Under the pieces are notes generated by a model that worked only from the letters and a program-made list of their open reading frames with translations, was not told the origin of the DNA and ran no database searches. DNA of 64,000 nt from positions 62,001 to 126,000 of the forward strand of contig CAVRTM010000018.1 of assembly GCA_963724015.1 (NCBI GenBank), in the 5' to 3' direction. Origin of the DNA: CAVRTM01 sp963724015. GTDB lineage: Bacteria > Actinomycetota > Actinomycetes > Actinomycetales > Dermatophilaceae. Of this stretch, positions 1-11,345 are shown one piece after another. Position 1 is the first letter of the stretch. Each line of letters begins with the position of its first letter. The position numbers and the translations under genes are program-made.

Positions 1-484
1 CGGGGCGGTAGGCGTAGCCGGGCAGCTCGCGGTAGAACTCGGCGAGGGCTCTCGGGTGCGGGCAGTCGAGCACGACCTGGCGCACGAAGGGGCGGCCACC
101 GGCGGCGTCCGCCGAGCGACCCTGGTGAGGCGTCGTCATGTCCGGACCGTACACGGCCAGGTGCACCGTCACGGTGTCGCCCACGTCGATCCGCTCGGCT
201 TTTCGGACGAGATCCTTCAGCGGCACGACGTACCCCCCGTTCTTGGGCCACAGGGAGGTCGTCCACCGGGTGGACCCGATCCGGGCGTCCACGGGGACCA
301 TGCCCCAGCCGTACGACACCAGTGCGGACAGCGCGTGCCGCTCGGCGCTCTCGCCCTCGGGCACGGTGACGAAGTGGTACGGCGACGGGCCGCGCCAGAA
401 CCACACCTCACCGCTGAACACCAGGTCCACCCGGTCAGGATAGGAACCGTCAGGGCCGCCGGAGGGGTTTCGGCGACCGGCCAT
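1..484 (-). CDS. DUF1905-like protein continuing into a VOC-like tail; 3' end outside the window
   Basis: Reading the minus strand from the ATG at 484 gives one open frame of about 161 codons that runs off the left edge. Residues about 20-110 resemble DUF1905, a small beta-barrel domain of unknown function, with segments such as GEVWFWRGPSPYHFVTVPEG, ARIGSTRWTTSLWPKNGGYV and VPLKDLVRKAE. From about residue 135 the sequence changes to a glyoxalase/VOC type start (VLDCPHPRALAEFYRELPGY). Either this is a genuine fusion, or two genes that overlap at the ATGA near 136-139 were joined by a base error. Neighbouring genes are full of such errors, so two genes are quite possible. The next gene is divergent, 70 bp away. 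Confidence 0.55.
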   Translation of the reverse strand, partial: MAGRRNPSGGPDGSYPDRVDLVFSGEVWFWRGPSPYHFVTVPEGESAERHALSALVSYGWGMVPVDARIGSTRWTTSLWPKNGGYVVPLKDLVRKAERIDVGDTVTVHLAVYGPDMTTPHQGRSADAAGGRPFVRQVVLDCPHPRALAEFYRELPGYAYRP

Positions 485-553
485 CCACCGCGTGGTGCGG
501 AACCCGAGAAGCATCTCGTCGTACGATGCGGAGAACCGAGAGAAGGAGTCGCG

Positions 554-955
554 ATGAACCTGGAGAAGGTCGTCTTCGGCTTCTTCGTGGTGCTCGCGGC
601 CACCCTCAACTTCGGGTTCTTCATCGGCGATCTGGGCAACCCCGAGACTGCACAGCGTCTACGAGCTCTTCGCGGCGGTCGTGGTGAACCTGATCGCGAC
701 CGTGCTGAAGTTCGGTGACCGCACCCAGATCGGAGCCGTGCACCTGGCGACCAGCCTGGTCGCCAGGCCTCCAGCTGCTCGCCGCGGCGGTGGTGTGGAC
801 CTACGCGGCGAACGGTGGTCAGCCCACGGGGCCCTGACGGCCGAGCAGACGTCCGCCGTGGTGTCGCTCTCGGGTGGGGCGCTGTTCGCGAACGTGGTCT
901 CCGTCGTGCTGCTGGTGGTCGAGACCGTCTCGTTCCAGCGCCGCTGGAGGAGGTC
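554..955 (+). pseudogene. DUF6394 family membrane protein (frameshifted)
   Basis: A small membrane protein of unknown function. It starts at an ATG with a good ribosome site (AAGGAG, 5-base gap). The first 30 residues (MNLEKVVFGFFVVLAATLNF onward) form a hydrophobic helix. The frame then slips near 648 (resuming HSVYELFAAVVVNLIATVLK), near 767 (resuming LQLLAAAVVWTYAANGG) and near 832 (resuming LTAEQTSAVVSLSGGALFAN). Joined, these pieces give the multi-helix DUF6394 protein of about 130 residues that in actinobacteria sits next to a K+ channel, as it does here. The first two slips are single extra bases and the third is one missing or two extra. The end position is approximate. Confidence 0.75.
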
Positions 956-958
956 GTC

Positions 959-2677
959 GTGGCGCAGCTCGTCCCTTCCAGGAGCTCGGGGCCCGCAGGT
1001 CTCGTCCCCCGGCGTCTTCCTCGTCCTGCGGCGGATGCGGGTCCCGCTCATCGTCCTCATCGTGATCTTCGCGGTGAGCGTGCTCGGGCTGTCCCTGATG
1101 CCGGGGGAGGACGCCGCGGGGCGACCTGACCGGATGGGGATCTTCGACGCGTTCTACTTCGTGAGCTACACCGCCACCACGATCGGGTTCGGTGAGCTGC
1201 CGCACGGCGTTCACCGCGGCGCAGCGGATGTGGGTCACGTTGACGATCTTCCTGGCCGTCATCGGGTGGGCGTACGCGATCGGCTCGCTGCTCTCGCTGA
1301 TGCAGGACCAGGGCTTTCCGCCAGGCCCTGGCCCAGGCGAACTCACAACAAGGCGGCGCGGCGCATGCGTGAGCCGTTCCTCCTGCTGGTCGGCTACGGC
1401 AACGCGGCGAAGATGCTGGGGCGGTCGCTGGACGACATGGGACGGCGCTTCGTGGTCATCGACAGCGAGGACCACGGGTCGGCGGATCGTCGAGCGACTC
1501 CTACCGCGCCGACGCTCCGGCGTTGCTCGGCGACGCCAGGGACACCGGGCTGATGACCCTGGCGGGGCTCGGACACAGACCTGTGCCGGCGTGGTGGCGC
1601 TGGCGGGGGACGACGAGACCAACCTCGACGTCGCGATGACCACGGCCCTGCTCCGCCCCGACCTGCCGGTGATCGCCCGGTCCAGCTCGCGTGACGTCGC
1701 CGACCGGATGCAGGCCTTCCACGTGCGGGGGTGGTGAACCCGCTGGACCGGTTCGGGGACCACCTCCGGATCCTGCTCCGGTCACCGGCGGCGTACCAGC
1801 TGATGAGCTGGCTCACCAGCGCCCGGCACCCCGCTGCCGCGACGGTTCGGCGGCTGCCCCCGGCAGGTGGTGGTGTGCGGCCACGGCCGGTACGGCGAGG
1901 AGTCAGCTCGGACCTGCGCGCGGGGGTTGGAGGTCACCGAGGTCCACGTCGCCGGAGGCAGCGTGCTGGCCGGCGAGGGTGACAGCGCCCACGTCGTCGA
2001 GGCCGGCCACGTGGCGGACGCGATGGGTTCGTGGCCGCGACCGCGAACGACACCACCAACCTGTGGCTGGTCGAGGCGGCCCGACGGGCAAACCCCGACG
2101 CGTTCGTGGTGGCCCTGCAGAACCGCAGGGCCAACGCGCCGCTGTTCTCGGCCGTCGGCGTAAACTTCGGGTCGTGCCGGCCGAGGTGATCGCCCACGAG
2201 GTGATGGCACGTCTCGCGAACCCGGTGCTGATGCGGTTCCTCCAGCAGGTCCCTCACCAGAGGAACGCGTGGGCGGCCCGCCTGGTCGACCGGCTGGTGG
2301 AACGTGCGGCCAGGGCACCCCCGAGCTGTGGCGGGTCCGCCTCGGCCCGGACGAGGCGCCGGCTCTGCAGGGCCGTCTGGACGGGCACAGCCTCCGGCTG
2401 GACGACCTCCTGCGCGACCCCGCCGACCGCGACCAGGCCCTGGACATCGGTCCGTTGACCCTGTTCAGGCACGGGGAGCGCACGATGGCGCCGCCCGGTG
2501 ACCTGGTGCTCCGCACGGAGGACCAGTTGCTGGTCGCCGGTCGGCTTCGGGCCCGGGCCGCCCTGGGCACCACGATGACGGAGGCGTTCACCGCGTCGTA
2601 CGTCCTCGACGGCGCGGGTGCCCTCGAGCTGGGTCTGGCGGCGGTTCGCCCGCCGAAGCCCCAGCGGCACACCGTGA
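959..2677 (+). pseudogene. Two-TM potassium channel with two TrkA/RCK NAD-binding domains (frameshifted)
   Basis: An ion channel with cytosolic nucleotide-binding (RCK) domains, expected to pass K+ under NAD or ligand control. The first helix reads VPLIVLIVIFAVSVLG. The pore region ends in TATTIGFGE, the GFG form of the selectivity filter, and is followed by a second helix (MWVTLTIFLAVIGWAYAIGS). Two Rossmann-type domains follow: one starts near 1375 (LLLVGYGNAAKMLGRSLDDM) and the second near 1866 (VVVCGHGRYGEE). A C-terminal TrkA-C-like segment and a basic tail (RVPSSWVWRRFARRS) end at the TGA at 2677. At least eight frame changes break it. The start is uncertain (GTG 959 or a codon nearer 1010). 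It is the downstream partner of DUF6394. Confidence 0.75.
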
Positions 2678-2697
2678 CCCCACGGGGACGGAACTGG

Positions 2698-3181
2698 TCA
2701 GCGCGGACCCGGAGGCGGTGGCCAGGCGTGGTCCTGGCCGGGAGGGTGGCGGTCAGCCAGGCGTCGGCCCGGCGCCGCGGATGCGCGCGTGAGAGCCAGG
2801 CGTCGGCAACAACTTCCCGGCCAGCGCCTGCGTGGTGCGCCGCCGACACGGCTGGCCCGCAACAGCACCGACGGGTGGCCATCGAAGTGCGGGGTGGTGA
2901 AGAACGGGGACGCCGGGTCCTGCACCAGAGCCCCCTGTAGGCGTCCGAGGGCACCCAGAACACGATCACGTCTGCGGTAGCGGTCGCCGGTGACCGGGTC
3001 GACCGCGTCGGGTCGGGGGTTGCGGAAGAAGATGAACGACTTCCCGCCGACCTGGTAGACCGGGTTGCCACGCGTGCCGTCGTCCGTCGTGACGTGAGGC
3101 AGGCGCCAGTGCGAGCGCGTCCACGTCCTCGACCCGCGCTCTCCGTCTCCGGTCCGACACACCGAGAAGGGTATTCGGCAC
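2698..3181 (-). pseudogene. MmcQ/YjbR family DNA-binding-like protein (frameshifted)
   Basis: A small protein of the YjbR/MmcQ family (DUF419), which adopts a CyaY-like fold; its cellular role is not settled. The ATG at 3181 begins MPNTLLGVSDRRRRARVEDV. One frame change later comes the diagnostic stretch VTTDDGTRGNPVYQVGGKSF, then FIFFRNPRPDAVDPVTGDRY and ASPFFTTPHFDGHPSVLLRA, in which the PHFDGHPSVL segment is typical of the family. The C-terminus (VVDAWLSRA) is in a different frame again. At least three indels split about 155 residues. It is transcribed divergently from the VOC gene at 3267. Confidence 0.65.
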
Positions 3182-3266
3182 GGCGGTTCACGCCGCAACG
3201 CCGCGTCTGAGGGATACCGTCTGCCGCAACGTCGCTCACAGGGGACGCTGCGCGACGAGTCCCACG

Positions 3267-3700
3267 ATGAGGAAGCCGCACCACGACCCGGGGTCGTGGG
3301 TCCAGGGGGATCATCGCCCCTGGCCCGGCGGCATCGCTGCCATCACCTTGTTCGCCGAGGACCTCGGCGGACCAGGCAGATTCTGCCAGGAGGTCTTCGG
3401 CCTGGAGGTGGTCTTCGAGGACGCTCAGTCCGCGGTGCTTCAGGTTCGGTGAGACCCTCGTCAACCTGCTACCGACGTCGCCGCGGCTACCCGAGCTGAT
3501 CGAGCCCGCGAGGGTGGCCACGGCCGAGGCAGGCTCCCGCGTCCAGTTCACCCTCGAGGTCAGACGACGTCGACGCCACCTGCGCCGAGCTGGCCTCGCC
3601 AGCGGCGTGGCTCTGCTACAACGGGCCGCTCGACCGTCCGGTGTGGGAGTGGCGCGGCGTGCGTCGCACCCGGCGGCCCACCGGGGGACGTCCTACACGC
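3267..3700 (+). pseudogene. VOC/glyoxalase-superfamily protein (frameshifted)
   Basis: A single-domain vicinal-oxygen-chelate protein of unknown substrate. The recognisable parts are IAAITLFAEDLGG, FGLEVVFEDAQSAV, then in other frames FGETLVNLLPTS, IEPARVATAEAGSRVQFTLE and DVDATCAELA. This is the usual order of beta-alpha-beta units for a VOC protein of about 125 residues. The last unit, which normally carries the metal-binding Glu, cannot be read cleanly, so the 3' boundary is approximate. At least three frame changes occur between 3440 and 3640. Confidence 0.55.
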
Positions 3701-4089
3701 CCGGACCGCGACGGCGCCCGCGAGACGGACCATCTGCGGCAGGGGAGTGCGGCCGGCTCAGCGCGCGTGGCGGTCGGACGGCCGGAGGTGCGGCTGACGG
3801 CGCGAGCCGGGGTCGGCGGTAGCCGACCGCCGGGCGGGTCGCGTCGGCGACGCCGTGCTACGGCCGCGACCGGCTGGCGGTGCGACCGGGTGGCAGTGAC
3901 GGCTGCGGCGCGGTGGGAGTGCCCGGACGCGCCTCGCGTCCGTGGCGCGCCTGCTCACCCTCGCCGACGGGTCGCAGGGTGCTGCGCTGCGCGACGGCCA
4001 GGTAGCCGGCGCGCCGTCGGCCGCCATCGGCGTGAGCGCCGCCGGTGTCGCTCAGCGGGCTGGCGTCAGCGAGGCACCGGGGCTGAGGC
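3701..4089. other. No recognisable gene (about 390 bp)
   Basis: Extremely GC-rich sequence between the VOC gene and the convergent DUF1906 gene. Open frames exist on both strands but they are rich in Arg, Ala and Gly. They show no family motif, no ribosome site and no convincing start. I see no RNA gene or clear terminator. Given the local indel density, a degraded short gene cannot be excluded. Confidence 0.4.
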
Positions 4090-5550
4090 TCAGCGCCCGG
4101 TCTGCAGCAGCTTCCACACGTCCGCGGTCACCACGCCCGTGGTCGGGAGGCGTGCGCGTGCTGGTAACGGCTCACGGCGTCGCGGGTGCGTGCCTCGAAC
4201 ACCCCGGTCACGGAGACTCCCGCGCTCCCGGCCGCGGTCGAGCGCGCGCTGGAGGCGCCGCACGGCTTCGCCGCCAGACCCGTACTTGAGCAGGGGCTGG
4301 GAGCCCCGGCTGAGCAGCGCCACCCAGGTCGGCCGGTCGGTCACCCCGGTCGCCGGAAGACCGGTCGACCGCTGGAAGCCGGTGACCGACCGTGCGGTCC
4401 CGGACCAGTACCTGGCCGAGGTGTCCTGTCGTACGAGACGCCGACCCTCCAGGAGGCACTGGAGCACCGCGACGCCGGGGGACCGGTCGCCGTCCCGCAG
4501 TGTCGGGTAGACCCGAGGCGTCGGGCACGGCGTGCGGTCGGGCGGCGCCACCGTCCCCCGGCCGACGGCCATGAAGTTGCTGTCGATCCCCAGGGTCACG
4601 CCGCCGTACGTCTCCGGGTGGGTGCCGGCGTACTGGTGCACCCGCCCGCCGGACCACCCGCCACTGGACAGGTACGCCGACCCGGTGTCGTGGTGATGGT
4701 TCCACTCGCCGACCCAGACCTGGTCCGGGAGGTCATCCCTGCCCGGGGCGGCCCCGCGGGCCCGTTCGAGCATCTGGATGCCGGAGGCGGCGCTGGAGTA
4801 GAAGCCCGAGCCGTACCCGCCGCCGCGCACTGCCCGCGTCCACGACGAGACGTAGGCCAGCGTCGCGTCGCGGCACCGGGCGCGGGAGATGTCGAACGAC
4901 TCCATGTCGAGCCACAGCGTGCTGCCCCGGGCGATGCCCAGGTCCCGCGCGGCTGCCGCTGCGTCGGTGGCCTCGTCGCGGCCCTGGCCCCGGGCAGCGA
5001 CGTACCCGTGGCCGGGCGACGGGTCGATCTTCGACCAGCGGGTGCTCACGCTGCAGGGTGCCTGACGCCCGACGCTCAACGGCAGCAGCCGCCAGCCCCG
5101 TGCCGACTGGGCGGCCACCCAGGCCGCGTCGAGATGGCGCTGGCGGGGGCAGGCCCGGTTCTCCCCGGCGATGTAGATGCCGACCGCCCAGTACGGCGAG
5201 TGCTCGAGCCAGGCGTCCATCTGCCGCTGGCTGGGGGCCTCGCAGGTGTCGAAGGCGTAGCCGGTGAACGAGCCCGGCATCACGCCGGTCACCACGGCCG
5301 GAGCGGGACGCAGCACCTGCACCGCGACGGCAGCCACCACGAGGAGGGCCAGCAGCACCGCCAGCACCGTGGTCCGTACGCCGGGCCAGCGACGGGTGCG
5401 ACGCCGGTTCCGGCTTCGGCTCCGGGTCCCGGGCCGCGCGGGCGGCCGACGGGGTGCGCGCCGCGCGCCGGCCGGCCGGCTGGCGCCCGTGGGGCGACCC
5501 GTGCGCGCCGGGGGACGGCGGGGCACGGTGGCGCGAGTGCGCGCGGGCAA
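4090..5550 (-). CDS. Secreted DUF1906 (Rv2525c-like glycoside-hydrolase-like) protein with two peptidoglycan-binding domains
   Basis: Probably a cell-wall-associated exported protein. A basic, Pro/Arg-rich leader precedes one membrane helix (TVLAVLLALLVVAAVAVQVL). The DUF1906 domain follows: GYAFDTCEAPSQRQMDAWL, VGIYIAGENRACPRQRHLDA, LWLDMESFDISRARC with acidic residues at the expected strand ends, GFYSSAASGIQ, and VHQYAGTHPETYGGVTLGID. Two peptidoglycan-binding (PG_binding_1) repeats come last (PGVAVLQCLLEGRRL; GSGGEAVRRLQRALD...TTGVVTADVWKLLQTGR). The frame stays open to the TGA at 4090. Inside the second repeat, however, about 70 bp (near 4145-4215) reads sensibly only in another frame, so two compensating indels are likely. 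The start is uncertain: TTG at 5550 behind GGAGGG, or GTG at 5526. Confidence 0.75.
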   Translation of the reverse strand: MPARTRATVPRRPPARTGRPTGASRPAGARRAPRRPPARPGTRSRSRNRRRTRRWPGVRTTVLAVLLALLVVAAVAVQVLRPAPAVVTGVMPGSFTGYAFDTCEAPSQRQMDAWLEHSPYWAVGIYIAGENRACPRQRHLDAAWVAAQSARGWRLLPLSVGRQAPCSVSTRWSKIDPSPGHGYVAARGQGRDEATDAAAAARDLGIARGSTLWLDMESFDISRARCRDATLAYVSSWTRAVRGGGYGSGFYSSAASGIQMLERARGAAPGRDDLPDQVWVGEWNHHHDTGSAYLSSGGWSGGRVHQYAGTHPETYGGVTLGIDSNFMAVGRGTVAPPDRTPCPTPRVYPTLRDGDRSPGVAVLQCLLEGRRLVRQDTSARYWSGTARSVTGFQRSTGLPATGVTDRPTWVALLSRGSQPLLKYGSGGEAVRRLQRALDRGRERGSLRDRGVRGTHPRRREPLPARARLPTTGVVTADVWKLLQTGR

Positions 5551-5699
5551 GGACCCTCCCGAGTAGCCGACCGAGCGCGTGAGCCTACTCGTGGTCCGGT
5601 CGGCGGCAGCCGCAGGGTCGGGCAAGCGTCGTTTACACCGTAGTTCGCGGGGTAGCGTCTTGTCCCGCACTGGTGAACGACATCAGTGCGCGGATGGCG

Positions 5700-5859
5700 C
5701 AGATCGCGGGGGAGCTCGGGTCCCACGAACGAGCGGCAGGTCGGCTCGTTGAACATCTACTCCACCGAGCTCGACGCTTTCGACGAGAACCGCACGCTGT
5801 TCGACATCGCCCAGGACGTCGTCCACACCCGGGGGCGGCCGCGCGGGGCGCAGCAGTAG
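5700..5859 (+). pseudogene. GAF-domain fragment
   Basis: One frame ending at the TAG at 5857 reads RQVGSLNIYSTELDAFDENR followed by TLFDIAQDVV. This matches the last strand and helix of actinobacterial GAF domains, where a GSLNxYS...DAFD pattern is typical. No complete gene surrounds it: upstream codons in this frame lack a start and the rest of the domain is absent. It may be a decayed GAF or GAF-ANTAR regulator, or a chance match of about 40 residues. Confidence 0.3.
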
Positions 5860-5901
5860 GGGCGCCCGGCTCTCCCCCGACGAACGATGGGGCACGCCCG
5901 C

Positions 5902-7071
5902 TCAGAGCTCAGCTCGCCAGAGGCCAGTGCGGGTGGTCGGGGGACGCCCCTGGAAGGACAGGATCGCGGGGTTCTGGACGACCCCGTCGCGGATCTCGAT
6001 GGCCCGGCGGATCGTCGGGTCGGCGTCCCACGCGTCGGGCCCGGCCATCACCGTCGGAGGAAGGGCAGCAGCGCCTCGCTGATCTCCCAGGTCGCGGAAT
6101 CCCACAGGTAGGACGGGCTGTGGTCGACGGCGTAGTAGAGGACGTTGTCGCCGACCACGAACGTCGGATCGGCGAACGTCGTGGGGCGGGCCCAGCTGAA
6201 ACCCATGCCTCGTCGCAGGACACGTCGACGATCAGGGTGCCCGGCGTCGATGTCGGCGAGGTCGTCGTCGGTCAGGAACATGAGCGGGGCGTCGGTGTCC
6301 TGCAGCACGCAGTTGACGATGATGTCGTGCTCGGCGAGGAACTCCGGCGAGCGGCACCCTGCCGTCCTGGGTAACCGCGTGGCTCACCCGGGCGGTGCGT
6401 CGTCGTTGTCGAAGTGCACGATCCGGGCCGAGTGGATCGGTGAGGCGACGGCGGCGACCTCACGGTGGGTGAGGACGTCGATGTCGTGCACGCCCAGCGC
6501 GTTCAGCGCCGTCACCGCGCCTCGCGCGGTGGCCCGAAGCCGATGACGACGGCCCGCAGCCGGCGACCGTAGGCGCCGGTCGAGCCGGCGATCGCATGGC
6601 GTGCAGCACCGAGCAGTAACCCGCGAGCTCGTTGTTCTTGTGGAACACATGCAGGTTGAACGAGCCGTCGCGGTTCCAGTGGTTCATCGCCTCGAACGCG
6701 ATGAGCGTCAGCTGCCGGTCGATGGCCAGCTGAGTGAGCTCCTTGTCCTGCACGCAGTGCGGCCAGCCCCACAGCACCTGCCCGGCGCGCAGCTCGGCGA
6801 TGTCGCGAGCAGCGGCTTGGGCTGCAGAATGACGTCGCACTCCGCGATCAGTTGCTCGCGGGTCCGGAATCCGGCGACCCGACCCTAGAGCTGGTCGTCG
6901 GACACACCGAAACGCTCCCCGTAGCCGCGTTCGAGATAGATGCTGTCGCGAAGATCATCGGGAATCCGATCGAAGTGGCGGGGTGCAACGGCAGCCGGCG
7001 CTCGTTCTCCTTAGCGAGCGCGCCATGACACCGAGGCTCAGCTGAACCAGCGCCACCTCCGGCTCCGGCAT
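5902..7071 (-). pseudogene. Alanine dehydrogenase / N5-(carboxyethyl)ornithine synthase-like enzyme (frameshifted)
   Basis: A member of the alanine dehydrogenase/PNT superfamily, expected to be a cytosolic NAD(P)-dependent amino-acid-forming dehydrogenase. From the ATG at 7071 the pieces are VALVQLSLGVMA, LAKENERRLPLHP (conserved N-terminal KENERRLP), VAGFRTREQLI and LRAGQVLWGWPHCVQDKELT. Then come LIAFEAMNHWNRDGSFNLHV, HKNNELAGYCSVLHAM, VIGFGATARGAVTALNALGV (Rossmann glycine motif) and ARPTTFADPTFVVGDNVLYY. SPSYLWDSATWEISEALLPF, RRAIEIRDGVVQNPAILSFQ and a short tail to about 5902 complete it. At least six frame changes and an apparent TAG near 6893 interrupt it. The substrate cannot be chosen from sequence. 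Confidence 0.65.
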
Positions 7072-7190
7072 CGCGTGCTCCGTCCGATCGACAGTCTGCC
7101 GGGTCCTCAAAAAGGTACGACGTCGTCAGCGTACGCCCGAGCGGCTCCCGCGGCCGCGCCCCGAATTCGGGGCCTCGACCGTCGAGGCCG

Positions 7191-7559
7191 TCACCGCGAG
7201 ATCTGCTGCAGCGCCCAGGAGTTGCCGTCGGGATCGCTGAAGAAGGCGTAGCGAACGCCTCCACCCATGTCGCTGACGTCCGAGACGTCCACCCCGTTGC
7301 CGACGAGTGTCCGGCGAGCGTCATCCAGGTCGTCGACCACCAGATGGAGGTTGAGGACGGGTGCGGCGTCGGGGTCGCTGATCCCCACACCGACAACGAC
7401 CGAGCAGGCTGATCCGGGCGGGGTCAGCTGAACGACGCGCATGCCGTTTCCCGGCTCGACGTCGTGATCGAGCGTGAAACCGACGCGGTCGACGTAGAAC
7501 GCCTTGCTCCGGTCCACGTCCGTCGAGCGCAACGGCACCAGTTCCAGTCGCATGTCCAA
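7191..7559 (-). CDS. VOC/glyoxalase-superfamily protein
   Basis: An intact 120-122 residue single-domain VOC protein, a rarity in this part of the window. The sequence runs MRLELVPLRSTDVDRSKAFY, LDHDVEPGNGMRVVQLTPPG, LNLHLVVDDLDDARRTLV and YAFFSDPDGNSWALQQI. The DPDGN motif and the following aromatic residue mark the second half of the fold. It belongs to the bleomycin-resistance/dioxygenase-like branch; no substrate can be named. Two starts are possible. A TTG at 7559 has AAGGAG six bases upstream, an ideal gap, while the ATG at 7553 would leave 12 bases. I prefer the TTG. An alanine-dehydrogenase-like gene lies downstream on the same strand. Confidence 0.8.
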   Translation of the reverse strand: MDMRLELVPLRSTDVDRSKAFYVDRVGFTLDHDVEPGNGMRVVQLTPPGSACSVVVGVGISDPDAAPVLNLHLVVDDLDDARRTLVGNGVDVSDVSDMGGGVRYAFFSDPDGNSWALQQISR

Positions 7560-7758
7560 GGCGCACTCCTTCGTCCGCGGTTCGCGGTGTGAGGTGCGCC
7601 GGCCGGCGGCACCACGCCGAAGCATCGCATCGCGCGCCTGCGGCCTGTGCAGTTTCGGCGCAACCCGTTCCCGGCACCGCGGGGTCGGCGAACGCGAGAT
7701 GGGCGGCGCAGCGGACGACCCTCGAGGTCGACCAGGAGGGGCGCAGTGCCGGGTGGAC

Positions 7759-8506
7759 CTACGGCGCGGTCGGCAGGCGGTACACCGATACGTGAGACCG
7801 GGACTCAGCGGTGAACTCGGTCCCGGACCAGTCCGCGTGCCGATGCTCCAGCTCGAACCCGGCGAGCTGCGCCATCAGGTCGAGCTCTGCCGGCCAGATG
7901 TAGCGGTGCGGGCTGCGGAAGAGCTGCGCCTGCCGTGCCGGTCGCCGAAGTGGAAGTGGTGCGAGACGACCTGCTGGTGCAGGACGTCGTACGTGTCCAG
8001 CCCGATGTAGCCCGGCTCCGACTGCCAGACCGTGGCTGGCTGTCCCGGCGGGAGCGCGCGCAGCTCAGGCACCCACAGCTCGACGACGAAGCGGCCGCCG
8101 GGCTGACAGGTGGCGCGCCGCATTGCGAAAGCACGCCACCTGTTCGGCCTGGGTCAGCAGGTTGGAGATGGTGTTGAAGACGAGGTAGACCAACGAGTAC
8201 TCCCCCGGCGCGCGGGCGGTGGCCATGTCCCCGACGACCACCGGGATCCTCGCCTCGTCCACCTTGGTGCGGAGCTCGGTCGATCATCGGACCGGACAGC
8301 TCGATGCCGGTGACGGGTACGCCGCGCTCGGCCAGGGGAACGGCCACCCGACCGGTCCCGATGGCGAGCTCGAGCGCGTGGCCGTCGCCCGCCAGCTCGG
8401 CGAGACGGTCGACCGTCGGCTCCACCACCTCGGGGGCGAACATGCCCGTGCCAGGGGTGTCGTAGCGTGCCGCGGCATCGACATCCCAGATCTCGTCCTG
8501 GCGCAT
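7759..8506 (-). pseudogene. Class I SAM-dependent methyltransferase (frameshifted)
   Basis: A small-molecule type methyltransferase. From the ATG at 8506 the frame reads MRQDEIWDVDAAARYDTPGT and LAGDGHALELAIGTGRVAVP. The latter contains motif I (ELAIGTGRVA) for S-adenosylmethionine binding. After a break come ARIPVVVGDMATARA (motif II acidic region), YSLVYLVFNTISNLLTQAEQ and GRFVVELWVPELRAL, and finally SHVSVYRLPTAP to the TAG at 7759. About 248 residues in all, with at least three frame changes (near 8285, 8120 and 7930). It is divergent from furA. No substrate is implied by the context. Confidence 0.7.
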
Positions 8507-8657
8507 GGCGGCGATCCTGTCAGCGGCCGCCCGGCGATGTCGACCGGCTTTTGCCCCGGGGACGGAGCCGGCGGCAGAGGCCGGTGGGCACCTCGGGGCG
8601 CACGGTGCTCGAGGTGCACCCCCACGGCGCCCACGTCGCGGGTCGCCCCTCCCCGGG

Positions 8658-8676
8658 TTCTTGATGCGTTCAAGAA
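8658..8676 (+). promoter_or_regulatory. Predicted Fur-type operator upstream of furA-katG
   Basis: A perfect inverted repeat, TTCTTGA-tgcgt-TCAAGAA, lies 20 bases before the GTG start of furA. It is A/T-rich in otherwise GC-rich DNA. A -10-like GATACT sits just downstream at 8683-8688. FurA proteins of actinobacteria repress their own furA-katG operon from such a site. The assignment is inferred from position and symmetry. Confidence 0.6.
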
Positions 8677-8696
8677 AGCGGAGGATACTGCCCAGC

Positions 8697-9124
8697 GTGT
8701 CCACGCCCCCGGACTTCGAGCGCATGTTGCGCGGGGCGTCCTGCGGGTGACCCGTCCGCGGCTGGCGGTGCTGGCCGCGGTGCGACGCGCATCCGCACGC
8801 CGAGACCGACTCGATCATCGGCGCCGTCCGCGGAGCTCCCCGCCGTGTCCCACCAGGCGGTGTACGACGTGCTGCAGGCGCTGACCGCTGGAGGCTGTGC
8901 GGCGGATCCAGCCGTCCGGCTCGGTGGCTCGGTACGAGTCGCGGATCGGAGACAACCACCACCACGTCGTATGCCGGTCGTGCGGGGCCATCGCCGACGT
9001 CGACTGCGCCGTCGGCGAGGCGCCCTGCCTGACCGCATCCGACGACCGGGGCTTCGCATCGACGAGGCCGAGGTCACCTACTGGGGCGTTTGCCCGAGTG
9101 CGCCGCGGCCCAGCAACCAGCTGA
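8697..9124 (+). pseudogene. furA: Fur-family peroxide-responsive repressor (frameshifted)
   Basis: A metal-dependent repressor that in actinobacteria controls catalase-peroxidase under peroxide stress. The GTG at 8697 begins a short frame (STPPDFERMLRGAS). It resumes after a slip as VTRPRLAVLAAV, then in another frame LPAVSHQAVYDVLQALTA (recognition helix of the winged helix). Next comes IQPSGSVARYESRIGDNHHH, which holds the HHH metal site, then VVCRSCGAIADVDCAVGEAP with the CxxC zinc pair and WGVCPECA with the second pair. At least four frame changes; the natural stop is uncertain, so the end is an estimate. katG begins about 35 bp downstream, the conserved furA-katG order. Confidence 0.75.
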
Positions 9125-9158
9125 CAGAGCAAGCCATCAGGACAGGAGAAGCATCGAC

Positions 9159-11345
<2,187 letters not shown>

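Noticed and set aside
3641..4510. A 289-codon Arg-rich plus-strand frame
   Set aside because: It runs antisense into the DUF1906 gene, lacks any domain and has the amino-acid bias of random GC-rich sequence.
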